From Aquipseudomonas ullengensis (GTDB lineage Bacteria; Pseudomonadota; Gammaproteobacteria; Pseudomonadales; Pseudomonadaceae): DNA of 64,000 bases. Shown here one piece after another: positions 20,517 to 28,973 of this stretch. Under the pieces are notes generated by a model that did no database searches, was not told where the DNA came from, and was given only the letters and a program-made list of their open reading frames with translations. Position 1 is the stretch's first letter; the number at the start of each line of letters is the position of its first letter. The position numbers and the translations under genes are program-made. The stretch spans positions 372,001-436,000 of the forward strand of contig NZ_JACJUD010000004.1 of NCBI RefSeq assembly GCF_014174475.1, read 5' to 3'.

Positions 20517-23500
20517 ATGAACAGCGCCGCCAGTATCGATGAGAAGAGCTTTCGCCGCATTCTGACCCGCAACCTGGCCTTGCCCGTTGGCACCGGTGTA
20601 CTGGGCACCGGTCTGTTCGTGGTGCTGATCGTCTACCTGCTGTACGTACTCAACTGGGTTGAACACACCGAACGGGTGATCAGCCAGGCCAATGAAAACT
20701 ATCGCCTCACCATCGACCTGCAATCCGGTCTGCGCGGGTATCTGATCGGTGGCGAAGAGGAATACCTCACGCCCTACCTGGCGGCCCGTACGCAGCTCGA
20801 TGCACAGATGCAGAGCCTGCACGACCTGGTGCACGACAACCCGCCGCAGGTCGAGCGGATCCGGCAGATCGAGAGCCTGCAACAGGAGTGGCTGACCAGC
20901 GCCAGCGCCATGCTCGAGCAACGCCAGGCCAGCAATGCCCCGCCCGCCAGCGCCACCGTCGGACGCGGCAAGCTGATGGAAAGCATCCGCGCTCAGTTCA
21001 ATGACCTGATTGCCGTCGAACAGCAGCTGCGTCACGACCGCAACGAGAAAGCCAATTTCACCGCCATCCTCACCATCAGCCTGTATGTACTGTTCAACCT
21101 ATCCTTCAGCGCCATCCTGGCCTTCTTCGGCCGCCGCGAGCTGCTTGGTCTGTCGAGTTTCTATGGCAGCCTGCTACAACAGCAGCAGGTCGTGACCGAG
21201 CAGTTGCAGCAGCAGGCCTGGCAACGCGAAGGGCAATCACAACTGGCTGAGCGAATCATCGGCCAGCCGAACATCGACTCTATCGGCCGCACCGCCCTGA
21301 CCTTCCTCGGCCATTACCTCGACCTGGTGGTCGGCGCCTTCTATGTGCGCCAGGACGACGGCAGCCTGGCCCGCGTGGCCGACTATGGCTTCGCCGCGGA
21401 GCATCAGGCGCAAGCACAAACCTTCAAGGACGGCGCCGGGCTGGTCGGCGAAGTCGCCCTGGAGCGCCGCCCGCGGGTGATGAGTGGCCTCAACACCGGC
21501 TACCTGCGCGTCACCTCCGGCCTGGGTAATGATGCGCCGCTGGCGGTGATGCTCGCGCCCATCGAGAACGAAGGCGAAGTCAACGGCGTGATCGAGCTGG
21601 GCTTCCTCAAGACCCTGTCGGTACGCGAGCAGACCTTCGTCGCCTCGATCACCGAAGGCCTCGGCACCTCCATCGAAGTGGCGCGCTACCGCCAGCGCTT
21701 GCATGAAGTGCTGCGCGAAACCCAGCAGCTCAATGAGGAGCTTCAGGCCCAGCAGGAAGAGCTGAAAAGCGCCAACGAGGAGCTGGAAGACCAGGCGCGG
21801 CTGATTCAGGAGTCGCAGGCCAACCTGGAGCAACAGCAAGCGGAGCTGGAGCAGACCAACGAACAGCTCAATGAGCAGACCCAATACCTGACCCGGCAGC
21901 GCGACGAACTGGACGAGCGCAACCACGCCCTGGCCCTGGCCCGCAGCGAGCTGGAGCAACGCGCGGACGAGCTGCAGCGGGCCAGCCGCTACAAGTCGGA
22001 ATTCCTCGCCAACATGTCGCACGAGCTGCGCACCCCGCTGAACAGCTCGCTGATCCTGTCCCGGCTGCTGGCCGACAACCGCAACGGCAACCTCGATGAA
22101 CAGCAGATCAAGCATGCCGAGCTGATCTACTCCTCGGGCAAGGACTTACTGAGTCTGATCAACGACATCCTCGACCTGTCCAAGGTCGAGGCCGGGCGCC
22201 TGGAACTGCGTCCCGAGGAAACGGCCTTGCCGCACCTCGCCGCCAGCCTGGAAAGCCTGTTCCAGCCCCAGGCCGTGGAGAAGCAGTTGGCCTTCAAAGT
22301 CAGCATCGCCGCCAACGCGCCGGCGCAATTCGTCAGCGACAGTCAGCGGGTCGAGCAGATCCTCAAGAACCTGCTGTCCAACGCCTTCAAGTTCACCAGC
22401 CAGGGCACCGTCAGCCTGCACATTCAGCCGGCTGACGGCGGGCTTGCTTTCGTGGTCAGCGACAGCGGTATCGGCATCAGCCAGGAACAGCAAAGCATCA
22501 TCTTCGACGCCTTCCGCCAGGCGGATGGCAGCACCAACCGGCTGTTTGGTGGTACCGGGCTCGGTTTGTCCATCTCGCGCAACCTGGCGGAAGTACTGGG
22601 CGGCCATATCCAGGTCGATAGCCAGCCGGGGCGCGGCAGCCAGTTCACCCTCTGGCTGCCGCTGAACTATGCGCAGGCCGTCACCACCTCCTCTCCAACC
22701 AGCGCGCCCGCTGCCCGTGACCTGTTCATTCGTCCGGAAGCCGCCGCTCACACACCGACCAGCCTGCCAGCGGGGCACGCCGAACCGAGCTTTCCGGACG
22801 ACCGTGACCGCAGCGACATGCCTGGCCGCTGCGTGCTGGTTATCGAGGATGAAGCCAAATTCGCCCAGATCCTCTATGACCTGGCCCACGAGATGAACTA
22901 CCGCTGCCTGGTCGCCCACAGTTCCACCGAGGCCTTTGCCCTGCTCGCCGAACAGGCGCCGGACGCCATCCTGCTGGACATGCGCCTACCCGATGAGCCG
23001 GGCCTGTCGCTGCTGCAGCGCCTCAAGGAAGACCCACACACCCGACACATTCCCGTGCACGTGATCTCCACCGACGACCGCACCGAGCTGGCCCTGCACC
23101 TGGGCGCCATTGGCTACGCACAGAAGCCGACCACCCGCGAGTCACTGGTCGAGGTGTTCTCCAGGCTGGAAGCCAAGCTCACGCAGAAGGTCAAACGCGT
23201 ACTGGTGGTGGAAGGCGATGCCGAGCAGCGCGACAGCATCAGCCAGCTGGTGGACGACGTGGATATCGAAGTGACTGCCGTCGCCGATGGCGAGCACGCG
23301 CTACAGCTACTGCGGCAGACCACCTTCGACTGCATGATCACCGACCTCAAGCTGCCCGACATGCACGGCAACGAACTGCTTACCCGCATGGCCAGCGAAA
23401 CCATCGACAGTTACCCGCCGGTGATCGTCTACGTCTCGCGCCCGCTGAGCCGTAGCGAGGAAGAGAGCCTGCGCCAGCATTCGCGCTCGATCATCATCAA

Positions 23501-24008
23501 GGGCGCGCGCTCCCCCGAGCGTCTGCTGGATGAAGTGACGCTGTTCCTGCACAAGGTCGAGGCGCCGTTTGCCAATGATCGCCAGCGCCCCCTGAAAAGC
23601 GCGCGCAACCGCGACCAGGTGTTCGAAAACCGCCAGGTCCTGGTGGTCGATGACGACATGCGCAACGTCTACGCGCTGATCAGCGCCCTGGACGAAAAAG
23701 GCATCAAGGTGGTGAGCGCCAGCAATGGCCAGGAAGCGCTCGACAAGCTCGACAAGAACCCTGACGTCGACCTGGTGCTGATGGATGTGATGATGCCGGT
23801 GATGGACGGCTTCGAAGCCACCCGCCGCATCCGCCAGGACCCGCGCTGGCACAAGCTGCCGATCCTCGCCGTGACCGCCAAGGCGATGAAGGACGACCAG
23901 GAGCAGTGCCTCAAGGCGGGAGCCAGCGACTACCTGGCCAAGCCGCTGGACCTGGAGCGGCTGTTCTCGCTGATCCGCGTGTGGCTACCGCGCAGGGATA
24001 TCTTCTAA
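20517..24008 (+). CDS. Orphan hybrid sensor histidine kinase (CHASE3-GAF-HisKA-HATPase-three receivers)
   Basis: 1163-residue membrane sensor. Order: membrane span (about 25-50), periplasmic CHASE3-like helical domain (about 50-180), second span (about 182-205), GAF domain (about 240-390), long Gln/Glu-rich coiled coil (395-490), HisKA with phospho-histidine H502 (SHELRTPLN), ATPase with NLLSNAFKFT and GTGLGLSISR, then three receivers with phospho-acceptors D821, D943 and D1090. The second receiver has EGD in place of the usual acidic DD pair. No response regulator or output gene is adjacent, so its target is unknown. GGAGG ribosome site precedes the ATG. Confidence 0.88.
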   Translation: MNSAASIDEKSFRRILTRNLALPVGTGVLGTGLFVVLIVYLLYVLNWVEHTERVISQANENYRLTIDLQSGLRGYLIGGEEEYLTPYLAARTQLDAQMQSLHDLVHDNPPQVERIRQIESLQQEWLTSASAMLEQRQASNAPPASATVGRGKLMESIRAQFNDLIAVEQQLRHDRNEKANFTAILTISLYVLFNLSFSAILAFFGRRELLGLSSFYGSLLQQQQVVTEQLQQQAWQREGQSQLAERIIGQPNIDSIGRTALTFLGHYLDLVVGAFYVRQDDGSLARVADYGFAAEHQAQAQTFKDGAGLVGEVALERRPRVMSGLNTGYLRVTSGLGNDAPLAVMLAPIENEGEVNGVIELGFLKTLSVREQTFVASITEGLGTSIEVARYRQRLHEVLRETQQLNEELQAQQEELKSANEELEDQARLIQESQANLEQQQAELEQTNEQLNEQTQYLTRQRDELDERNHALALARSELEQRADELQRASRYKSEFLANMSHELRTPLNSSLILSRLLADNRNGNLDEQQIKHAELIYSSGKDLLSLINDILDLSKVEAGRLELRPEETALPHLAASLESLFQPQAVEKQLAFKVSIAANAPAQFVSDSQRVEQILKNLLSNAFKFTSQGTVSLHIQPADGGLAFVVSDSGIGISQEQQSIIFDAFRQADGSTNRLFGGTGLGLSISRNLAEVLGGHIQVDSQPGRGSQFTLWLPLNYAQAVTTSSPTSAPAARDLFIRPEAAAHTPTSLPAGHAEPSFPDDRDRSDMPGRCVLVIEDEAKFAQILYDLAHEMNYRCLVAHSSTEAFALLAEQAPDAILLDMRLPDEPGLSLLQRLKEDPHTRHIPVHVISTDDRTELALHLGAIGYAQKPTTRESLVEVFSRLEAKLTQKVKRVLVVEGDAEQRDSISQLVDDVDIEVTAVADGEHALQLLRQTTFDCMITDLKLPDMHGNELLTRMASETIDSYPPVIVYVSRPLSRSEEESLRQHSRSIIIKGARSPERLLDEVTLFLHKVEAPFANDRQRPLKSARNRDQVFENRQVLVVDDDMRNVYALISALDEKGIKVVSASNGQEALDKLDKNPDVDLVLMDVMMPVMDGFEATRRIRQDPRWHKLPILAVTAKAMKDDQEQCLKAGASDYLAKPLDLERLFSLIRVWLPRRDIF

Positions 24009-24040
24009 GAGCCCGCCGCGATCCTCACACATGCTCCGTC

Positions 24041-24060
24041 GCTCCCACGCAGGCGGGAGC
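24041..24060. repeat. Short hairpin between convergent genes
   Basis: GCTCCC (24041-24046) and GGGAGC (24055-24060) with an 8-nt loop, between the kinase and the convergent PilT/PilU-like gene. It resembles short Pseudomonas REP units; there is no T-run for a classical terminator. Confidence 0.4.
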
Positions 24061-24101
24061 TCAGGCGCCACGGGTCGTCAAGATGACTCCCCGAGGCTGG
24101 C

Positions 24102-25325
24102 TCAGATACCCGGCCGGCCCGGATCTTCCGGCACGATTTCTTCCTCGATGTCCTCCAGCTTCAACTCCATGCTCCAGCTGCTCACCTCCGCCGCCGGCGC
24201 TGCCGCCGCAACCGGAGCCGCAGCAGCCGGTGCTGCGCTGGCAGTCGGGGCAGCATTCGCCGGGTTCTCGCGGTAGAGCTTGAGCTTGAGGCGCACGTTG
24301 TTCGCCGAGTCGGCGTTCTTCACCGCTTCGTCTTCGTCGATGCTGCCGTCGTGCACCAGGTCGATCAGCGCCTGGTCGAAGGTCTGCATGCCGAGGTTCT
24401 TCGACTTCTCCATGGTTTCCTTGATCTCGGAGAAATCGTTGCGTTTGATCTGATCGCGGATGGTCGGCGTACCCAGCAGCACTTCCACGGCAGCGCGGCG
24501 CTTGCCATCGACGGTCTTGACCAGGCGCTGGGAAACGAACGCCTTGAGGTTGTTACCCAGGTCGTTGAGCAGCTGCGGACGACGCTCTTCCGGGAAGAAG
24601 TTGATGATGCGGTCCAGCGCCTGGTTGGCGTTGTTGGCGTGCAGAGTGGAGATCGCCAGGTGGCCGGTATCGGCAAAGGCCAGGGCGTGTTCCATGGTTT
24701 CGCGGTCGCGGATCTCACCGATCAGGATCACGTCCGGCGCCTGGCGCAGGGTGTTCTTCAGCGCCGCGTGGAAGCTGCGGGTGTCTACCCCGACTTCACG
24801 CTGGTTGATGATCGACTTCTTGTGCCGGTGTACGTACTCCACCGGGTCCTCGATGGTGATGATATGTCCGCCGCTGTTGCGGTTGCGGTAGTCGATCAGC
24901 GCCGCCAGGGAGGTCGACTTACCCGAGCCGGTGCCGCCGACGAACAACACCAGGCCGCGTTTTTCCATCACCGTCTTGAGCAGCACTTCCGGCAGCTTGA
25001 GGTCTTCGAACTTGGGGATTTCCATCTTGATGTTGCGCGCGACGATCGACACTTCGTTGCGCTGCTTGAAGATGTTGATGCGGAAGCGCCCGATGTTGGG
25101 CAGGGAAATTGCCAGGTTCATCTCCAGCTCGCGCTCGAAATCGGCGCGCTGCTCGGCATCCATCACGCCAGCCGCGATAGCCGCCACGTCCCCGGGCTTG
25201 AGCGGCTCGCTGCTGAGCGGCTTGAGTACGCCGTTGAACTTGGCACAAGGCGGCGCGCCGGTGGACAGGTACAGATCGGAGCCATCCTGACTGGACAGGA
25301 CTTTCAGCATTGCAGAGAGATCCAT
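24102..25325 (-). CDS. PilT/PilU-family type IV pilus retraction-type ATPase
   Basis: 407-residue secretion-superfamily ATPase. Walker A is GGTGSGKS with K136, followed by the Asp box (IITIEDPVEYVHRHKK), Walker B (DVILIGEIRDRETM) and the His box (GHLAISTLHANNANQ). The core is closest in pattern to PilU. It differs from classical PilT/PilU by a low-complexity Ala/Pro linker (about residues 358-382) leading to an acidic tail. No other pilus genes are near, and Pseudomonas normally has pilTU at a separate locus, so this is probably an additional paralogue. The substrate pilus is unknown. Confidence 0.85.
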   Translation of the reverse strand: MDLSAMLKVLSSQDGSDLYLSTGAPPCAKFNGVLKPLSSEPLKPGDVAAIAAGVMDAEQRADFERELEMNLAISLPNIGRFRINIFKQRNEVSIVARNIKMEIPKFEDLKLPEVLLKTVMEKRGLVLFVGGTGSGKSTSLAALIDYRNRNSGGHIITIEDPVEYVHRHKKSIINQREVGVDTRSFHAALKNTLRQAPDVILIGEIRDRETMEHALAFADTGHLAISTLHANNANQALDRIINFFPEERRPQLLNDLGNNLKAFVSQRLVKTVDGKRRAAVEVLLGTPTIRDQIKRNDFSEIKETMEKSKNLGMQTFDQALIDLVHDGSIDEDEAVKNADSANNVRLKLKLYRENPANAAPTASAAPAAAAPVAAAAPAAEVSSWSMELKLEDIEEEIVPEDPGRPGI

Positions 25326-25470
25326 GGCGGCGCTTCCATCATTCGAGACTTAATAAAATAGGCCATGATCGGCGGCGTTACCGACCCGATACAGCCTGTA
25401 AATTGGCGTCATTCTGATGGCGCAGCAAATGCTGGCACAATAGCGGCCCGGTAGAAATGAGGAACCCGTC

Positions 25471-25749
25471 ATGGCAAAGGCAATGGCCCGCCACATCCTG
25501 GTCAAGACCGAGGCCGAAGCGGCCGCGCTGAAGAAGCGCATCGCCGCCGGCGAGGCCTTCGATGTGCTGGCGCGCAAACACTCCACCTGCCCGTCCGGCA
25601 AAAAAGGCGGTGATCTGGGCGAGGTACGCCCAGGACAGATGGTGCGCTCCATCGACCAGGTCATCTTCAAGAAGGAACTGCGCACCGTGCACGGCCCGAT
25701 CAAGAGCCAGTTCGGCTACCACCTGGTGCAGGTGTTCTACCGCGAGTGA
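25471..25749 (+). CDS. ppiC: Small parvulin-type peptidyl-prolyl cis-trans isomerase
   Basis: 92 residues, a stand-alone parvulin domain without signal peptide (MAKAMARHILVKTEAEAAALK), with the conserved HILVK, KHSTCPSGKKGGDLG and FGYHLVQVFYRE motifs. It matches the cytosolic PpiC of E. coli in length and pattern. Ribosome site GAGGAA lies 6 nt upstream of the ATG. The divergent neighbour is the pilus-type ATPase. Confidence 0.93.
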   Translation: MAKAMARHILVKTEAEAAALKKRIAAGEAFDVLARKHSTCPSGKKGGDLGEVRPGQMVRSIDQVIFKKELRTVHGPIKSQFGYHLVQVFYRE

Positions 25750-25802
25750 GCCGTCAGTCGCGCAGACGCTGCCGCTCTACGCGCCCCGCCTGTCCCGTGC
25801 AG

Positions 25803-27023
25803 TCACCTTGCAGCAAGAAATGCGATGAACGACGCCGTCAAAGCAGCTACGGAAATCACCGCTAGCGACGCGTATGCAGACAAGCTGAGACTGGTACCGA
25901 GCGTTATCGCAGCGGCCGCACAACCCATCTGTAAAAAGCCCAGTAGTGCCGAAGCGGCACCCGCTTGAGCGCCGAAAGGATGTAAAGCGATTGCCGTGCC
26001 CAAGGGATTCACGACCCCCATGCCGAGCAAAAAGATGGTCAGGAACACGCAAAAAAACAGAAAGCTGTGTGGGGCGATAAGCAACCCGAGACTGCCTGCA
26101 AACGCAATCACGATGCCTGTACGTGCCACAGCCACCTGACCCCATCGGCGTACCAGGCGCGGAGCGCTTAACCCAGCAGCAAATACTACGAATACGGTCG
26201 CAGCAAAAAACACACCCAAGTCGAGCGACGACAAGCCAAAACCGGCCATCAAGATCGCCGGAGCCATCGAGAAAAATGCGTAGAGGGTTCCGACAACCAA
26301 GCTCACGGTAAGCGCCGGGGCAATGAAACGCCTGTCGAGCAGCAAACGTTTGTAGCCGAGTAGCACGGCCTGGATGGACGGCGCTGTTCGGTAATCCTTG
26401 GCATGCGTTTCACCAAGGCTCACCACGTAGTAGCCCCCTAACAAAATGGCGACAGCAGCGACAAATCCAAACGTCGCACGCCAGCCGAGCAGCTGTTCAA
26501 AAGCACCGCCCAACAACGGTGAAAACCCGGGAGCGGCCGCCATTGCGACCATGATCAACGCCAGGGTTCGCGCCAGCTGGTCGCCGTCAAAAAGGTCCCG
26601 CGCGATCGCCCGTGACAACACCGATGTCGCGCAGACACCCAGCGCTTGTATGGTCCTGCCGGTGATGAGTTGTGGCAGTGACGTCGCCAGCGCACACACC
26701 GCGCAACCCAACACAAACGTCGCAATACCACCGAGCACCAGCGGCTTTCGACCGAACCGATCCGACAGAGGCCCGACTACCAACTGGCCGAGTGCAAACG
26801 CCACGAAAAAGCTGCTGAGGGTGGCACCAAGATCATTGAACGACGCGTTCAGATCGCTAGCGATCTGCGGAAAGGCCGGCAGAATGATATTGGTCGCCAA
26901 AGCGCCCAGCGCTGCAAACCCAGCAAGCAGCAGCAACAAACGCCTCGTGAGTTCGGGTTGGGCTTTCTCAACCATGGGTTCGCTGACGGGGGTGGAATGA
27001 TCTCGCTCAACTGTCTGCATCAC
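25803..27023 (-). CDS. Bcr/CflA family MFS drug efflux transporter
   Basis: About 406 residues with 12 predicted membrane segments. The motif LVVGPLSDRFGRKPLVLGG after the second segment is the major facilitator motif A, and the ALGVCATSVLSRAIARDLFDG region is typical of the Bcr/CflA drug:H+ antiporters. Base composition is lower in GC than the neighbours, hinting at horizontal origin. The start is GTG at 27023 (AAAGGG 8 nt upstream) or the next codon, ATG at 27020. Confidence 0.85.
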   Translation of the reverse strand: MMQTVERDHSTPVSEPMVEKAQPELTRRLLLLLAGFAALGALATNIILPAFPQIASDLNASFNDLGATLSSFFVAFALGQLVVGPLSDRFGRKPLVLGGIATFVLGCAVCALATSLPQLITGRTIQALGVCATSVLSRAIARDLFDGDQLARTLALIMVAMAAAPGFSPLLGGAFEQLLGWRATFGFVAAVAILLGGYYVVSLGETHAKDYRTAPSIQAVLLGYKRLLLDRRFIAPALTVSLVVGTLYAFFSMAPAILMAGFGLSSLDLGVFFAATVFVVFAAGLSAPRLVRRWGQVAVARTGIVIAFAGSLGLLIAPHSFLFFCVFLTIFLLGMGVVNPLGTAIALHPFGAQAGAASALLGFLQMGCAAAAITLGTSLSLSAYASLAVISVAALTASFIAFLAAR

Positions 27024-27364
27024 GGAAATTGCCCTTTCAACGAATGAACCGCCGCCAAATGGTCGGCTTGCTATACCTACGTTTCACCCCGGGCTACGCC
27101 TCTTTCACGCCGCCCTACCGTCGTAACCGCGTTCTCGAAAAAGTACGGCTACCGTAACGACGCGCTTTCGATTTGCCTGCGCCTGCTTTTTGCCCGCGCT
27201 CACCCTGCATTCCTCGCGCTATCACCAGCTCGCAAATCCGAAATGAATCTGGACGCCTCAATTTCTGACGCTTGATATTACGACCATAATCTTTGTCGGC
27301 GCAACGGGAATTACCCCGGAATGTCGCGCCACTACTCGCCCTCCCGCTGATGACAGATCACGAA
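27024..27364. other. Non-coding gap between efflux pump and SulP gene
   Basis: 341 bases with no credible gene. The promoter of the efflux pump should lie here. I see no terminator for the SulP operon and no strong repeat; a loose similarity between GTCGTAACCG near 27120 and CCGTAACGACG near 27150 is too short to interpret. Confidence 0.4.
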
Positions 27365-28966
27365 TCATTCCGTATCCCCAGCGGTCGCCGCATCATACAA
27401 GTGCCGAAAGGCCTGCGCCGTCGTGACAAACAGACAGCCACTCAGTTGCAGCATTAGCTGGCTACCGGCTAGCCGATCACCTATCGGCCCCTTGACCGCC
27501 GCCAGGTGTAAACGGATACCTCGACTGGCCAGGCTGCGATTGAGCTCGCAGAAGGCGACCAGGGCCGAGAAATCCACGCCGTTGACGGCGGACATATCCA
27601 GTACCAGCTCGCGCACCGAGGGGTTCAACAGCTCCTCGATGTGCGCGGTGACCGACGCCGCGTTGCCGAAGAACAGGCTGCCATCGACGCGCAGCAACAA
27701 CAGGTGCGGACGAGTCTCCACCGTGTGGCGGCATACATTGCGAAAGGTCTCGCCATCGGCCATGCACCCGAGCACGGCGATGTGAGGACGGCTGCTGCGC
27801 GCCAGATAGCCGCCGAGCGATAACAGAACGCCAGCCAGAACACCCTCCTCCACACCCAGGAGCAATACGCAGGCGGCAGTAGCCAGCCACACGCCCGCAT
27901 CGCCACGGTCGTAACGCCAGGCCTGACGCAGGCCATCGAGGTCGAGCATGCCAAGCACGGCGAAGACGATGGTGGCCGCCAGGGCCGGCAGCGGTAGCAG
28001 GCTCAACCAGCCAGTGGGTACAAGCAGGGCAAGTGCCAGCAGCAGCGCGGTGATCACCCCGGCCAGCTGACTGCATGCCCCGGCGGCATGGTTGAGTGCC
28101 GAGCGCGACAGGCCACCGCTGACCGGCAGCCCCGCCGACAGCGCACTGGCCAGGTTGGCCAGGCCCTGGCCAAGCAGCTCGCGCCCATCGTTTACCTGCT
28201 CGCCGCGCCGCTGCGCCAGCACCCGGGCCGAAGAATGCCCGGAGATGAACACCACGAAGGCCAGCAGCGCCGCCGAAGGCAACAGCTCCGGCCACAGCCC
28301 GGGTTGCAGGCTGATGCCAAGTGGAGGCAGGCCCTTGGGCAACTCGCCGAGCACTTGCACTCCCGCCTGGTCCAGCTCACCCACGACCACCAGCAGGGTG
28401 GCGAACGCCAGCAGCAGCGCTGGCGCCAGCCGCGCCAGATGTGCCGGCAAGTAGCGACGCGCACCATACAGAGCAAGCAGCGTGCCCACGCCGAGCATGG
28501 TCGAAGGCCAGGCCGCCGGCGCGCCGCAGAGTACCTCGACCTGCCCCGCCACGATCAGCAACGCAACGCCAGCAGTGAAACCACCTAGCACCGGGCGACT
28601 GAGCAACGCGCAGAGAAAGCCCAGGCGCAACAACGCGCAAAGCACCAGGATAGCGCCGCACAGCAACGTCAGCTGGACGACCAGGACCGGCGCAGCCAGT
28701 CCCGTAGCCGGTACCAGTTCGACCAACGCCGCCGCAGTCATCATCGAGGTCAGCGCCATGGGGCCTACCGACAAGGTGGTGCTGCTACCCGCCAGGGCGT
28801 AGGCCAGTGCCGGCAAAATACTGGCGTACAGCCCCACCACCGGTGGCAGGCCAGCCACCATGGCGTAGGCCATACCCTGCGGCAGCAACATCAGCGCCAC
28901 CACCAGGCCGGCGCCTAGGTCACCGGCGAACATGGCGCGGCGGTAGTGTTTCAGCCAGTCGAGCAT
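27365..28966 (-). CDS. SulP family anion permease with STAS domain
   Basis: 533 residues from the ATG at 28966 (MLDWLKHYRRAMFAGDLGAG). About 10-12 membrane segments (residues 15-400) carry the SulP signature PQGMAYAMVAGLPPVVGLYASI; the C-terminal 110 residues form a cytoplasmic STAS domain (LVLDMSAVNGVDFSALVAF). Substrate could be sulfate, bicarbonate or a dicarboxylate. It follows the RND gene with a 7-nt gap, so it is probably the last gene of that operon, which is unusual company for SulP. A TTG codon upstream would overlap the RND stop and is less likely. Confidence 0.85.
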   Translation of the reverse strand: MLDWLKHYRRAMFAGDLGAGLVVALMLLPQGMAYAMVAGLPPVVGLYASILPALAYALAGSSTTLSVGPMALTSMMTAAALVELVPATGLAAPVLVVQLTLLCGAILVLCALLRLGFLCALLSRPVLGGFTAGVALLIVAGQVEVLCGAPAAWPSTMLGVGTLLALYGARRYLPAHLARLAPALLLAFATLLVVVGELDQAGVQVLGELPKGLPPLGISLQPGLWPELLPSAALLAFVVFISGHSSARVLAQRRGEQVNDGRELLGQGLANLASALSAGLPVSGGLSRSALNHAAGACSQLAGVITALLLALALLVPTGWLSLLPLPALAATIVFAVLGMLDLDGLRQAWRYDRGDAGVWLATAACVLLLGVEEGVLAGVLLSLGGYLARSSRPHIAVLGCMADGETFRNVCRHTVETRPHLLLLRVDGSLFFGNAASVTAHIEELLNPSVRELVLDMSAVNGVDFSALVAFCELNRSLASRGIRLHLAAVKGPIGDRLAGSQLMLQLSGCLFVTTAQAFRHLYDAATAGDTE

Positions 28967-28973
28967 GCCGTCG

